5,092 nt of DNA. It comes from Paracoccaceae bacterium. Its GTDB lineage: Bacteria > Pseudomonadota > Alphaproteobacteria > Rhodobacterales > Rhodobacteraceae. Shown here piece by piece: positions 1 to 5,092 of this stretch. The notes under the pieces were generated by a model. The model was not told where the DNA came from, ran no database searches, and was given only the letters and a program-made list of their open reading frames with translations. Position numbers and translations under genes: made by a program. The stretch spans positions 1 through 5,092 of the forward strand of contig JAOUMG010000202.1 in NCBI GenBank assembly GCA_029881635.1, in the 5' to 3' direction. Each line of letters begins with the position of its first letter. Position 1 is the stretch's first letter.

Positions 1-95
1 TGCCGCCGAAAGAAACCACTCTGGCACCGAAGGGGGCATCAGGTTGGGGCGTCATGGCCCTTAACCGTTTGATCCACGATTTGATGGAAGCCTGA
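1..95 (+). CDS. pepA: Leucyl aminopeptidase (M17 family), C-terminal end only
   Basis: This is the 3' end of a gene entering from the left edge; 30 codons and the TGA stop (93-95) are visible. The translated end reads PPKETTLAPKGASGWGVMAL, followed by NRLIHDLMEA. A small-residue run followed by GWGV and then an LNRLI helix at the extreme C-terminus matches the M17 leucyl aminopeptidase (PepA) catalytic domain as I remember it. These enzymes are cytosolic hexameric metallopeptidases that remove N-terminal residues from peptides. The metal-binding and catalytic residues lie outside the window, so activity cannot be judged. The next gene, holC, is a frequent partner of pepA in Proteobacteria, which supports the call. 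The stop overlaps the holC start by one base (TGATG), which implies one transcript and probable translational coupling. Identity rests on a short tail plus context. Confidence 0.82.
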   Translation, partial: PPKETTLAPKGASGWGVMALNRLIHDLMEA

Positions 96-553
96 TGGGC
101 GCCGCTTTTTTCTACCATCTCACACGCTCGCCCATAGAGGCGACGCTGCCAATGTTGCTGAGCAAATCGCTTCAGGCAGGATGGCGTGTCGTGGTAAGAG
201 GAAGCTCGGCCGCCCGGATGGAATGGATTGATGCAAAGCTTTGGCTTGGGTCGGATGAAGGTTTTTTGCCGCACGGCCTGTCGGGTGGCCCGTTTGATGC
301 AGAACAACCAATCCTTCTGACGACCACAGAGGATAATCCGAACGGGGCCGTCTGTTTGATGGCAATCGATGGGGCCGGGGTTAGTGCTGCGGAATGCAGC
401 AATGCGGAACGTGTTTGCGTTGTCTTTGATGGCAATGACGCAAAAGCATTGAACCGCGCACGCGAACAGTGGAAAGAACTGACCGAGGCTGGCGTTTCAG
501 CGCAATACTGGAGCGAGGAAACCGGACATTGGGAAAAAAAGGCCGAAAAATAA
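95..553 (+). CDS. holC: DNA polymerase III chi subunit (HolC)
   Basis: The gene encodes 152 residues, the usual size for alphaproteobacterial HolC. Chi belongs to the clamp-loader complex of the replicative polymerase. In E. coli it pairs with psi (HolD) and binds the C-terminal tail of single-stranded DNA-binding protein, linking the holoenzyme to SSB-coated DNA. Visible hallmarks are FYHL near the N-terminus (residues 6-9), the block LWLGSDEGFLPHG (49-61) where family members carry LW...FLPH, QPILL (71-75), and a C-terminal YWSEETGHW segment (138-146) typical of the family. A psi gene is not in the window. The ATG overlaps the pepA stop (TGATG); a weak GGAAG at 86-90 sits only 4 nt upstream, so coupling to pepA translation is likely. 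The stop codon TAA (551-553) lies in the loop of a perfect hairpin. No frameshift or missing segment is seen. Confidence 0.93.
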   Translation: MGAAFFYHLTRSPIEATLPMLLSKSLQAGWRVVVRGSSAARMEWIDAKLWLGSDEGFLPHGLSGGPFDAEQPILLTTTEDNPNGAVCLMAIDGAGVSAAECSNAERVCVVFDGNDAKALNRAREQWKELTEAGVSAQYWSEETGHWEKKAEK

Positions 554-561
554 CGGCCTTT
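534..561 (-). terminator. Perfect 8-bp hairpin across the holC stop; terminator-like on the - strand
   Basis: AAAGGCCG (538-545) and CGGCCTTT (554-561) are exact inverted repeats around an 8-nt A/T loop that contains the holC TAA stop. Read on the - strand, the stem runs into seven consecutive T (complement of A534-540), which is a classic intrinsic terminator layout. On the + strand only three T follow before GG, so termination of the pepA-holC transcript would be weaker or partial. The downstream arm ends one base before the GGAAAAGGG that serves as the fkbM ribosome binding site, so the structure could also affect fkbM translation. The repeat is read directly from the sequence; function and direction are inferred. 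Confidence 0.5.
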
Positions 562-570
562 GGAAAAGGG
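562..570 (+). promoter_or_regulatory. Ribosome binding site of the FkbM methyltransferase gene
   Basis: A purine run GGAAAAGGG ends 8 nt before ATG 579 and only 5 nt before the in-frame GTG at 576. The spacing favours the ATG as the real start, which makes the protein 282 residues long. The site abuts the hairpin that spans the holC stop. Confidence 0.6.
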
Positions 571-578
571 ACACAGTG

Positions 579-1427
579 ATGTCAAATACCCGTGCAATCA
601 CCGCCACAGATGTACGATTGCCCAAAGGGTACAAGAATGACCCGTGGGGAACGTACCGACCCAAACCCTTGCAGTCGGCCTTGATCCGTCTGGCACGAAA
701 TACGTTTCTTCATCATGGTCGCGCGCGTCACAAGTTGACCAATCTGATCGCTGGGATGGGCAGCCCATTGGACGTCGAATTTCGTGGCTGCCGCTACCGG
801 ATCGAGGGGCGCAACAACCTGATGGAATATGGGTTGCTGCTGCATCCGACTTATAATGCAGAAGAGATCGATTTCCTGACAGCCGGATGCCGCAAAGACG
901 GCATTGCAATCGATATCGGCGCGAATATCGGTCTTTACAGTTTGCCGCTGGCGCTGGCTGTTGGATCCCGTGGCCGGGTGATCGCGATTGATGCGAATGC
1001 CGGGGTATTGGAGCGATTGGTCTTCAATGCCGAATCCACCGGCCTTTCCCAGATCATGCCGGTACATTGCGCTGTCGGCGATCACGACGGCATGGTGGAT
1101 CTTTCGATCAGACTTGATGACCTTTCCATCGTCTCCGTGAAGGAGAGCGAGGCGGGGAAGGTGCAAATGCATCCGCTGAAGACAATCCTCGAATCTCAGG
1201 GGGTCAAACGCGTCGATGTTCTCAAGATCGATATCGAAGGTTTTGAGGATGTTGCCTTGGCGCCGTTCCTTGAAACCGCCCCTGACGAGATGCTGCCCGC
1301 GCGCATCGTTCTGGAACGGGGTGGCCCCGATGGCGGTGACTATCCGGCTTGCGTCGCGGCTTTCGAACGTAAAGGTTACAAGCTGGTAGGGCGGACCCGT
1401 TCAAACTCACTTTATCAGCGGGGCTGA
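579..1427 (+). CDS. FkbM-family SAM-dependent methyltransferase
   Basis: The product is 282 residues with a class I Rossmann methyltransferase fold. Motif I, the SAM glycine loop, is AIDIGANIGLYS (110-121). RVIAIDAN (133-140) is the strand ending in the acidic residue that should bind the SAM ribose. AVGDHDG (165-171) follows, and VDVLKIDIEGFE (212-223) is the hallmark FkbM block ending in D-x-E-G. IVLERGG (243-249) closes the core. FkbM relatives O-methylate small molecules, polyketides or sugars, but most members, including this one, have no known substrate. About 100 residues precede the core and may hold substrate determinants. There is no signal peptide or membrane segment, so it is probably cytosolic. 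It lies 25 nt after holC in the same direction and is probably co-transcribed, subject to the intervening hairpin. An alternative GTG start at 576 adds one residue. The family call is firm; the role is unknown. Confidence 0.9.
   Translation: MSNTRAITATDVRLPKGYKNDPWGTYRPKPLQSALIRLARNTFLHHGRARHKLTNLIAGMGSPLDVEFRGCRYRIEGRNNLMEYGLLLHPTYNAEEIDFLTAGCRKDGIAIDIGANIGLYSLPLALAVGSRGRVIAIDANAGVLERLVFNAESTGLSQIMPVHCAVGDHDGMVDLSIRLDDLSIVSVKESEAGKVQMHPLKTILESQGVKRVDVLKIDIEGFEDVALAPFLETAPDEMLPARIVLERGGPDGGDYPACVAAFERKGYKLVGRTRSNSLYQRG
1415..1427. repeat. Short inverted repeat containing the FkbM-gene stop codon
   Basis: TCAGC (1415-1419) and GCTGA (1423-1427) form a 5-bp stem with a GGG loop, and the right arm contains the TGA stop. 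No T-tract follows, so it is not a classical intrinsic terminator. It could protect the 3' end of the transcript or be chance. Confidence 0.25.
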
Positions 1428-1465
1428 CGGTTATCTGCGGTCTTTGAAATACCGGGTGAAGCAGT

Positions 1466-1490
1466 TAGTTCGCCACGATGTCGGCGACTA
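1466..1490. terminator. Imperfect hairpin at the convergent junction; possible bidirectional 3'-end structure
   Basis: TAGTTCGCC (1466-1474) pairs with GGCGACTA (1483-1490) as an 8-bp stem with one bulged base and an 8-nt loop. The right arm contains the complement of the protease stop codon (1488-1490). Neither strand has a T-tract afterwards, so Rho-independent termination is doubtful. It is nevertheless the best 3'-end structure in the 60-bp gap between the two convergent genes. The pairing is read from the sequence; the function is a guess. Confidence 0.3.
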
Positions 1491-2063
1491 CCGTTTCAGT
1501 ATCAAGCGCCCCCTGGTAAGCACCAGTTCGTAGCGGCTGAGGTAACTCATCCCCAATAAAGATGTGTCCAGTTCGCCGCTGTTTACAACGGCGGGAACCT
1601 GTTCGTCGATGCGCTCGCCCAGCTTCAATGTTTCCAGACGCACCGGGGCGGTGGCGACCTGCCCGTTTGCTGTCATCGCAGTGCCAAAATAGTTCAAGGT
1701 ATCTGGGTCAAACCCAACCCTACGGGCGTCGCGTTCACTTAAAACAATGTCAGAAGCTCCGGTATCCACCACGAACAGCACGTTTGATCCGTTCACCTCG
1801 GCGTTCAGATAAAAATGACCGTCGTCGGCAACCGGTACTTCGATCCCGTCGCCGGTTATCAGGGCGGCCTGAGGCTGGGCAGCACGACGGACATCACCCC
1901 ACAGGCCAGCAACCGCAATTGCCCCGAGGAAAATCAGTGCCCAGATCGCGGCCTGCTGAGCAGTTTTCCCCAACTGCTTTTTGTTGGACATCAGGAAATA
2001 GCCGCCGATCACGGACAGCAGCAGCACCAGATAGACCAAACGTGCAATATCATCGCCGACCAT
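1488..2063 (-). CDS. Membrane-anchored retropepsin-like aspartic protease (clan AA, TIGR02281-type)
   Basis: The product is 191 residues. Two hydrophobic segments come first: about 7-25 (LVYLVLLLSVIGGYFLM) and about 37-54 (QAAIWALIFLGAIAVAGL), separated by a short basic stretch (NKKQLGK). From about residue 65 there is a single-lobe aspartic protease domain. The catalytic motif is VVDTGASDIVLS (98-109), with D100 the predicted active aspartate. The closing block LLGMSYLSRYEL (169-180) is the LLG-M-L element common to this family. Single-lobe enzymes of this type are expected to work as dimers, with each subunit supplying one aspartate. The two-helix hairpin suggests the catalytic domain lies in the periplasm, but this is inferred. 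The substrate is unknown. AAAGGG (2070-2075) lies 6 nt before the ATG. It is the last gene of the leftward set, 52 nt after marC. Function beyond the protease fold is not established. Confidence 0.88.
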   Translation of the reverse strand: MVGDDIARLVYLVLLLSVIGGYFLMSNKKQLGKTAQQAAIWALIFLGAIAVAGLWGDVRRAAQPQAALITGDGIEVPVADDGHFYLNAEVNGSNVLFVVDTGASDIVLSERDARRVGFDPDTLNYFGTAMTANGQVATAPVRLETLKLGERIDEQVPAVVNSGELDTSLLGMSYLSRYELVLTRGRLILKR

Positions 2064-2069
2064 AACTCA

Positions 2070-2075
2070 CCCTTT
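2070..2075 (-). promoter_or_regulatory. Ribosome binding site of the aspartic protease gene
   Basis: On the - strand AAAGGG, followed by TGAGTT, precedes ATG 2063-2061 with 6-nt spacing. This independent site supports the chosen start and shows that translation need not be coupled to marC, whose stop is 52 nt upstream. No clear promoter or terminator is visible in that 52-nt gap. Confidence 0.6.
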
Positions 2076-2115
2076 AGGTCACCTGTATGTGGGGTACGAT
2101 TGTGCCGGCATCAAA

Positions 2116-2727
2116 TCAAAGAAATCCGGTGCCGCGTATCCCGTCCAGCACGAATTGTACCGAAAGTGCAGCCAGCAGCATACCCAATAGCCGTGTGATG
2201 ACCAAAATACCGGTGCGCCCCAGCGCACGTTCGATAAAACCGGCTGCAAGGAAAAACAAGAACGCGCAGACGACAACGACAATCATGACCGCATGTACGG
2301 CAACAATATGCGCCAGACCCGCACCTTGGGAGTTGACCAGCAAGATCATCGTCGTGAATGCGCCGGGCCCCGCGATCAACGGCATCGCAAGCGGAAAAAC
2401 CGAAGGATCCGAAGTGTTTGGATGCTGATCTTCACGTCGGCGGGTGCGTCGTTCAAAAAGCATGTCGAGTGCCGTCAGGAATAACAAAACGCCACCGGAA
2501 ATACGAAAGGCCGGCATGGAAATACCGACGACCTGCAATATCTTGTCACCAAGCAATCCAAAAAGCGTCATCAGCGCGATGGCGATCAGGCAAGCGCGTA
2601 ATCCAACAGCCCTGCGATGTGCTTCGTCCATGCCTTGTGTCAGGGCGACGAACAGGGGCGCCAGTGCAATCGGGTCGATAATCACGAACAGCGTTACGAA
2701 GGCACTAAGGTAGAATGCAATTTCCAT
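2116..2727 (-). CDS. MarC-family integral membrane protein
   Basis: The product is 203 residues, the usual MarC length, and is almost entirely hydrophobic. I count six likely transmembrane helices, near residues 3-25, 43-60, 66-92, 111-131, 139-163 and 175-197. A charged loop, FERRTRRREDQHPNTSDPSV (91-110), splits the protein into two three-helix halves. Family marks are VIIDPIALAPLFVALT (15-30), FPLAMPLIAGPGA (111-123) and the mirrored RLLGMLLAALSVQFVLDGI (179-197). The protein should sit in the inner membrane. The family takes its name from the E. coli mar locus, but a role of MarC in multiple antibiotic resistance was not upheld there, so resistance should not be assumed. The transported substrate, if any, is unknown. 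The ATG lies 3 nt after the ABC-F stop, and its GGAGG site lies within the ABC-F coding end, so the two are surely co-transcribed. Confidence 0.93.
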   Translation of the reverse strand: MEIAFYLSAFVTLFVIIDPIALAPLFVALTQGMDEAHRRAVGLRACLIAIALMTLFGLLGDKILQVVGISMPAFRISGGVLLFLTALDMLFERRTRRREDQHPNTSDPSVFPLAMPLIAGPGAFTTMILLVNSQGAGLAHIVAVHAVMIVVVVCAFLFFLAAGFIERALGRTGILVITRLLGMLLAALSVQFVLDGIRGTGFL

Positions 2728-2730
2728 GGT

Positions 2731-4575
2731 TCAGGCCTCCGCCTTCTCTATTTTTTCTGCTGCCAACAGCCAGAGCGCCTCGGCTTTATCCAGCGCCTCC
2801 ATGACTTCGGAATATTTCTTTTGCCAGACGACAGCTTCGCCGGGGCGGTCATAAAGCTCCGGATCGGCGAGCTTTTTAGCCAGTTTGTCGCGCATGTCGT
2901 TGAGTTTACTGATCCGGTCCTCGCATTTGCGAACATCGGCTTTCAGCGCCAGTAATGTCTCACGTGTCGGGCGGGCAGGTTTGGCTTTTGGCTTTTCAGC
3001 AGGCTTTTCACTCTCATCCCCTGCCAGCAACTGCCCGCGATAGGTTTCAAGGTCATCGGGATAAGGCGATACGCCGCCGTCTTTAACCAACCAGAGCCGG
3101 TCAGCGACCAGGCTCAGCAGATGCATGTCATGCGACACAAGAATAACGGCCCCTGTATATTCGGTCAGGGCGGTCACCAACGCCTCGCGGCTTTCGATAT
3201 CCAAGTGGTTGGTCGGTTCATCGAGGATCAGCAGATGCGGCGCGTCTATTGTCGCCAGCAACAGCGATAACCGGGCCTTTTGTCCACCCGAAAGCCGCCC
3301 GACAGCCGTTTCTGCCTGATCAGCCCCCAGCCCGAAGCCTGCGAGCCTGGCCCGCAAACGAGGCTGCCCTTCGTTGGGCCGCAGACGCATGATATGCTGA
3401 AGCGGCGTTTCATCCAGATACAATTCATCGACCTGATGCTGGGCGAAGTAACCGATGCGAAGCTTGGATGACCGCACGACTTTTCCGGCGCATGGATCAA
3501 GTTTGCCAGCCAATAGCTTGGAAAGGGTGGATTTTCCTTCACCGTTTCGCCCCAGCAAGGCGATCCGGTCATCTTGATCAATGCGCAGATCAAGCCGTTT
3601 GAGAACCGGCGGGCCGTCGTAGCCAACCGCTGTCCCGTCCATGGTGATAATTGGCGGTGACAGCTGTTCAGGCGCAGGGAAGGTAAAGACCTGTTTTTTC
3701 GCTTCCTCTGGCGCCATTATCGGCGTCATCTTTTCTAGCATTTTGACGCGGCTTTGGGCCTGCACGGCTTTCGATGCCTTCGCCTTGAAGCGGTCCACGA
3801 AACTTTGCAGATGCGCCCGCCGGGCGTCCTGCTTCTTGGCTTCGGCCGCTTGTACAGCGATCATGGCGGCGCGTTGGCGGGCGAATTGATCATATGGTCC
3901 CGACCAAAGTGTCAGCTTGCGATTGTCGAGATGAAGGATCGCGCTGACGGCACGGTTCAGCAAACCCCGGTCATGCGAAATGATGATGACCGTATGGGGG
4001 TATTTTGCCAGATAGCTTTCCAGCCAAAGTGATCCTTCAAGGTCCAGATAGTTTGTCGGTTCATCCAGTAGCAGAAGGTCCGGCTGGGCAAACAAGACCC
4101 CCGCCAAAGCCACCCGCATCCGCCAGCCTCCCGAAAAGTCTGAACAGGGGCGTTGCTGTGCTTCGGTATCAAAGCCAAGCCCGCGTAAGATGGCCGAAGC
4201 GCGGCCCTCTGCGGACCAGGCGTCGATATCGGTCAGCCGGTTCTGGATGTCGCTGATCCGGTGTGGATCGGTGGCAGTTTCCGCCTCGCTCAAAAGGTTC
4301 GCGCGTTCTGTATCGGCGGAAAGCACGGTGTCCAACAGGGATGTCGACGAAGAGGGTACTTCTTGCGCCACACCGCCAACCTTGGCGCGGCTCGGCATTG
4401 CGATTTCACCGCCTTCCAGCGCTAATTCGCCCCGGATGAGGCGAAACAGTGTGGTCTTGCCAGTACCGTTCTTGCCAACGAGGCCAACCTTGTGGCCGGT
4501 CGGAATTGTCGCTGACGCCCCTTCGAACAACGGGCGGCCTTCGACAGAGTAGGTGATATCTGCAATTCTGAGCAT
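2731..4575 (-). CDS. ABC-F family ribosome-associated ATPase, YheS-type
   Basis: The protein has 614 residues from ATG 4575. It has two ABC ATPase domains and no membrane helices, so it is a translation factor rather than a transporter. Domain 1: Walker A GKNGTGKT (34-41), signature FSGGW (147-151), Walker B LLLLDEPTNYLD (167-178), switch H201. The inter-domain linker (about 223-303), basic and helical, carries HLQSFVDRFKAKASKAVQAQ (255-274). It contacts P-site tRNA in characterised ABC-F proteins and closely resembles E. coli YheS as I remember it. Domain 2: Walker A GRNGEGKS (342-349), signature LSGGQ (428-432), Walker B LLILDEPTNHLD (448-459), H482. A Lys/Pro-rich tether (about 520-538) leads to a C-terminal coiled coil (about 539-614). 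Both sites keep the Walker B glutamates (E172, E453). A GTG at 4581 would add two residues; I prefer the ATG because related proteins begin MLRI. No strong ribosome binding site is seen. It is first in a set with marC. Confidence 0.93.
   Translation of the reverse strand: MLRIADITYSVEGRPLFEGASATIPTGHKVGLVGKNGTGKTTLFRLIRGELALEGGEIAMPSRAKVGGVAQEVPSSSTSLLDTVLSADTERANLLSEAETATDPHRISDIQNRLTDIDAWSAEGRASAILRGLGFDTEAQQRPCSDFSGGWRMRVALAGVLFAQPDLLLLDEPTNYLDLEGSLWLESYLAKYPHTVIIISHDRGLLNRAVSAILHLDNRKLTLWSGPYDQFARQRAAMIAVQAAEAKKQDARRAHLQSFVDRFKAKASKAVQAQSRVKMLEKMTPIMAPEEAKKQVFTFPAPEQLSPPIITMDGTAVGYDGPPVLKRLDLRIDQDDRIALLGRNGEGKSTLSKLLAGKLDPCAGKVVRSSKLRIGYFAQHQVDELYLDETPLQHIMRLRPNEGQPRLRARLAGFGLGADQAETAVGRLSGGQKARLSLLLATIDAPHLLILDEPTNHLDIESREALVTALTEYTGAVILVSHDMHLLSLVADRLWLVKDGGVSPYPDDLETYRGQLLAGDESEKPAEKPKAKPARPTRETLLALKADVRKCEDRISKLNDMRDKLAKKLADPELYDRPGEAVVWQKKYSEVMEALDKAEALWLLAAEKIEKAEA
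2736..2740 (-). promoter_or_regulatory. marC ribosome binding site inside the end of the ABC-F gene
   Basis: On the - strand GGAGG lies 8 nt before the marC ATG (2727-2725) and within the final codons of the upstream ABC-F gene. This is a strong consensus site at ideal spacing. Because terminating ribosomes pass over it, translation of the two genes is probably coupled. Confidence 0.75.
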
Positions 4576-4636
4576 CCGCACCGCTTGCCCGAAGCGCGGG
4601 CCAACGTCAATCGGTGGCGTCAGACATTCGCTAAGC

Positions 4637-4666
4637 TTGGGGTTTTCTTCGTTCTGCTGTCATGCT
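4637..4666 (+). promoter_or_regulatory. Weak candidate promoter for ndk
   Basis: In the 155-bp gap between the divergent ABC-F and ndk starts, TTGGGG (4637-4642) could act as a -35 and CATGCT (4661-4666) as a poor -10, with 18-nt spacing. This would place transcription start near 4673 and give a leader of roughly 55-60 nt. The match to a housekeeping consensus is modest. An 8-bp palindrome, TGCTAGCA (4663-4670), overlaps the -10 and could be an operator or chance. No better candidate was found by eye. Confidence 0.25.
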
Positions 4667-4688
4667 AGCAGGCACCCGGATTTCAGCG

Positions 4689-4704
4689 CGCGACAAACGT
4701 CGCG
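4689..4704 (+). promoter_or_regulatory. GC-rich stem-loop in the ndk leader
   Basis: CGCGAC (4689-4694) and GTCGCG (4699-4704) are exact inverted repeats around the 4-nt loop AAAC. The hairpin ends 8 nt before the ndk ribosome binding site. In RNA this should be a stable small stem. It could insulate the ribosome site, stabilise the 5' end or be part of a control element. No T-tract follows, so it is not a terminator. The repeat is seen directly; a role is inferred. Confidence 0.4.
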
Positions 4705-4712
4705 GGCATCAT

Positions 4713-4721
4713 CGGAAAAGG
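4713..4721 (+). promoter_or_regulatory. Ribosome binding site of ndk
   Basis: CGGAAAAGGC (4713-4722) contains a purine-rich site whose AAGG ends 9 nt before ATG 4731. It supports this start, which also gives the canonical N-terminus [14 protein letters not shown]. Confidence 0.55.
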
Positions 4722-4730
4722 CAGAATACC

Positions 4731-5092
4731 ATGGCGATCGAACGCACACTCTCCATCATCAAACCCGATGCGACCCGTCGCAATCTGACTGGCAAGATCA
4801 ACGCCAAATTCGAAGAAGCGGGCCTGCGCATTGTCGCACAAAAGCGCATTCACCTTAGCCTGGCACAGGCGCAGAAATTTTATGAGGTCCATAAAGACCG
4901 GCCGTTCTTTGGCGAACTGACCGAATTCATGGCATCTGAGCCTGTTGTGGTTCAGGTACTGTCCGGCGAGGGTGCTATCGCCAAGAACCGTGAAGTCATG
5001 GGGGCGACCAATCCGGCAAATGCCGATGCTGGTACGATCCGCAAGGAATTCGCCCTGTCGGTTGGCGAAAACTCGGTTCACGGTTCGGATGC
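4731..5092 (+). CDS. ndk: Nucleoside diphosphate kinase, truncated by the window edge
   Basis: The frame is open from ATG 4731 to the right edge, giving 120 complete codons out of about 140 expected. The enzyme moves the terminal phosphate from ATP to nucleoside diphosphates through a phosphohistidine, balancing cytosolic NTP and dNTP pools. Visible marks are [11 protein letters not shown] (4-14) with the conserved K11, the [18 protein letters not shown] region (50-67) with Y51, [19 protein letters not shown] (89-107) including R104, and the catalytic motif NSVHGSD (114-120) with H117 as the phosphorylated histidine. Together these are diagnostic. The last 20 or so residues, involved in oligomer contacts, are outside the window. 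The gene is divergent from the ABC-F gene and appears to have its own promoter in the gap. Its leader carries a stable hairpin. No anomaly is seen in the visible part. Confidence 0.97.
   Translation, partial: MAIERTLSIIKPDATRRNLTGKINAKFEEAGLRIVAQKRIHLSLAQAQKFYEVHKDRPFFGELTEFMASEPVVVQVLSGEGAIAKNREVMGATNPANADAGTIRKEFALSVGENSVHGSD

Noticed and set aside
582..1172. Long open frame on the - strand (196 codons) opposite the FkbM gene
   Set aside because: The + strand frame carries the full FkbM motif series. The antisense translation shows no recognisable domain and is a by-product of codon bias in GC-rich DNA.
1562..2065. Open frame of 167 codons on the + strand opposite the aspartic protease gene
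   Set aside because: Its translation is rich in Arg, Pro and Gln with no fold-like pattern, while the - strand frame has two membrane helices and the DTGAS active site.
2116..2727. MarC as evidence for a multidrug resistance locus
   Set aside because: The family name is historical. No regulator or efflux genes of a mar-type locus are nearby, and MarC itself is not established as a resistance factor.
4190..4552. Open frame of 120 codons on the + strand inside the ABC-F gene
   Set aside because: It overlaps the first ABC ATPase domain, whose Walker A motif is encoded on the other strand. Its Ser/Arg/Pro-rich translation has no recognisable domain.
2731..4575. Possible drug or solute ABC transporter
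   Set aside because: Two ATPase domains are fused with an ABC-F linker and there are no membrane helices. The pattern is that of a ribosome-acting ABC-F protein.
4654..4671. CTGCT / AGCAG inverted repeat upstream of ndk
   Set aside because: It is only a 5-bp stem with an 8-nt loop overlapping a stronger 8-bp palindrome, and is too weak to call separately.
4683..5081. Open frame of 132 codons on the - strand opposite ndk
   Set aside because: The + strand encodes an unmistakable nucleoside diphosphate kinase up to the catalytic histidine. The - strand frame is its shadow.

Overview
The window looks like an ordinary, moderately GC-rich alphaproteobacterial chromosome segment. The likeliest source is a Rhodobacterales (roseobacter-type) bacterium. 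I judge this from the protein character and from the neighbourhood pepA-holC-fkbM / protease-marC-ABC-F / ndk; no search was run. Coding density is very high. There are no tRNA or rRNA genes, no insertion sequences, no CRISPR arrays and no sign of recent transfer.

Layout. On the + strand, positions 1-1427 hold the last 31 codons of a leucyl aminopeptidase (pepA). Its stop overlaps the start of holC (DNA polymerase III chi subunit). After a short gap with a hairpin comes an FkbM-family SAM-dependent methyltransferase. These three look co-transcribed. On the - strand, positions 4575 down to 1488, read right to left, hold an ABC-F ribosome-associated ATPase of YheS type, a MarC-family six-helix membrane protein starting 3 nt after it, and, 52 nt further on, a membrane-anchored retropepsin-like aspartic protease. 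The two gene sets converge at 1428-1487. Rightmost, divergent from the ABC-F gene, is ndk (nucleoside diphosphate kinase), cut by the window edge just after its catalytic histidine motif.

How the genes relate. pepA and holC serve protein turnover and replication and are often neighbours in Proteobacteria. ndk balances NTP/dNTP pools. The ABC-F protein acts on the ribosome. The FkbM methyltransferase, the MarC protein and the aspartic protease have unknown substrates. Nothing suggests the genes form one dedicated pathway; they look like a conserved housekeeping neighbourhood.

No previously undescribed system was found. The points worth a second look are small-scale. A perfect hairpin spans the holC stop, and its U-tract is better placed for - strand transcripts. 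The convergent junction lacks a classical terminator but has inverted repeats containing both stop codons. A GC-rich hairpin lies in the ndk leader. The ABC-F gene lacks a convincing Shine-Dalgarno sequence.
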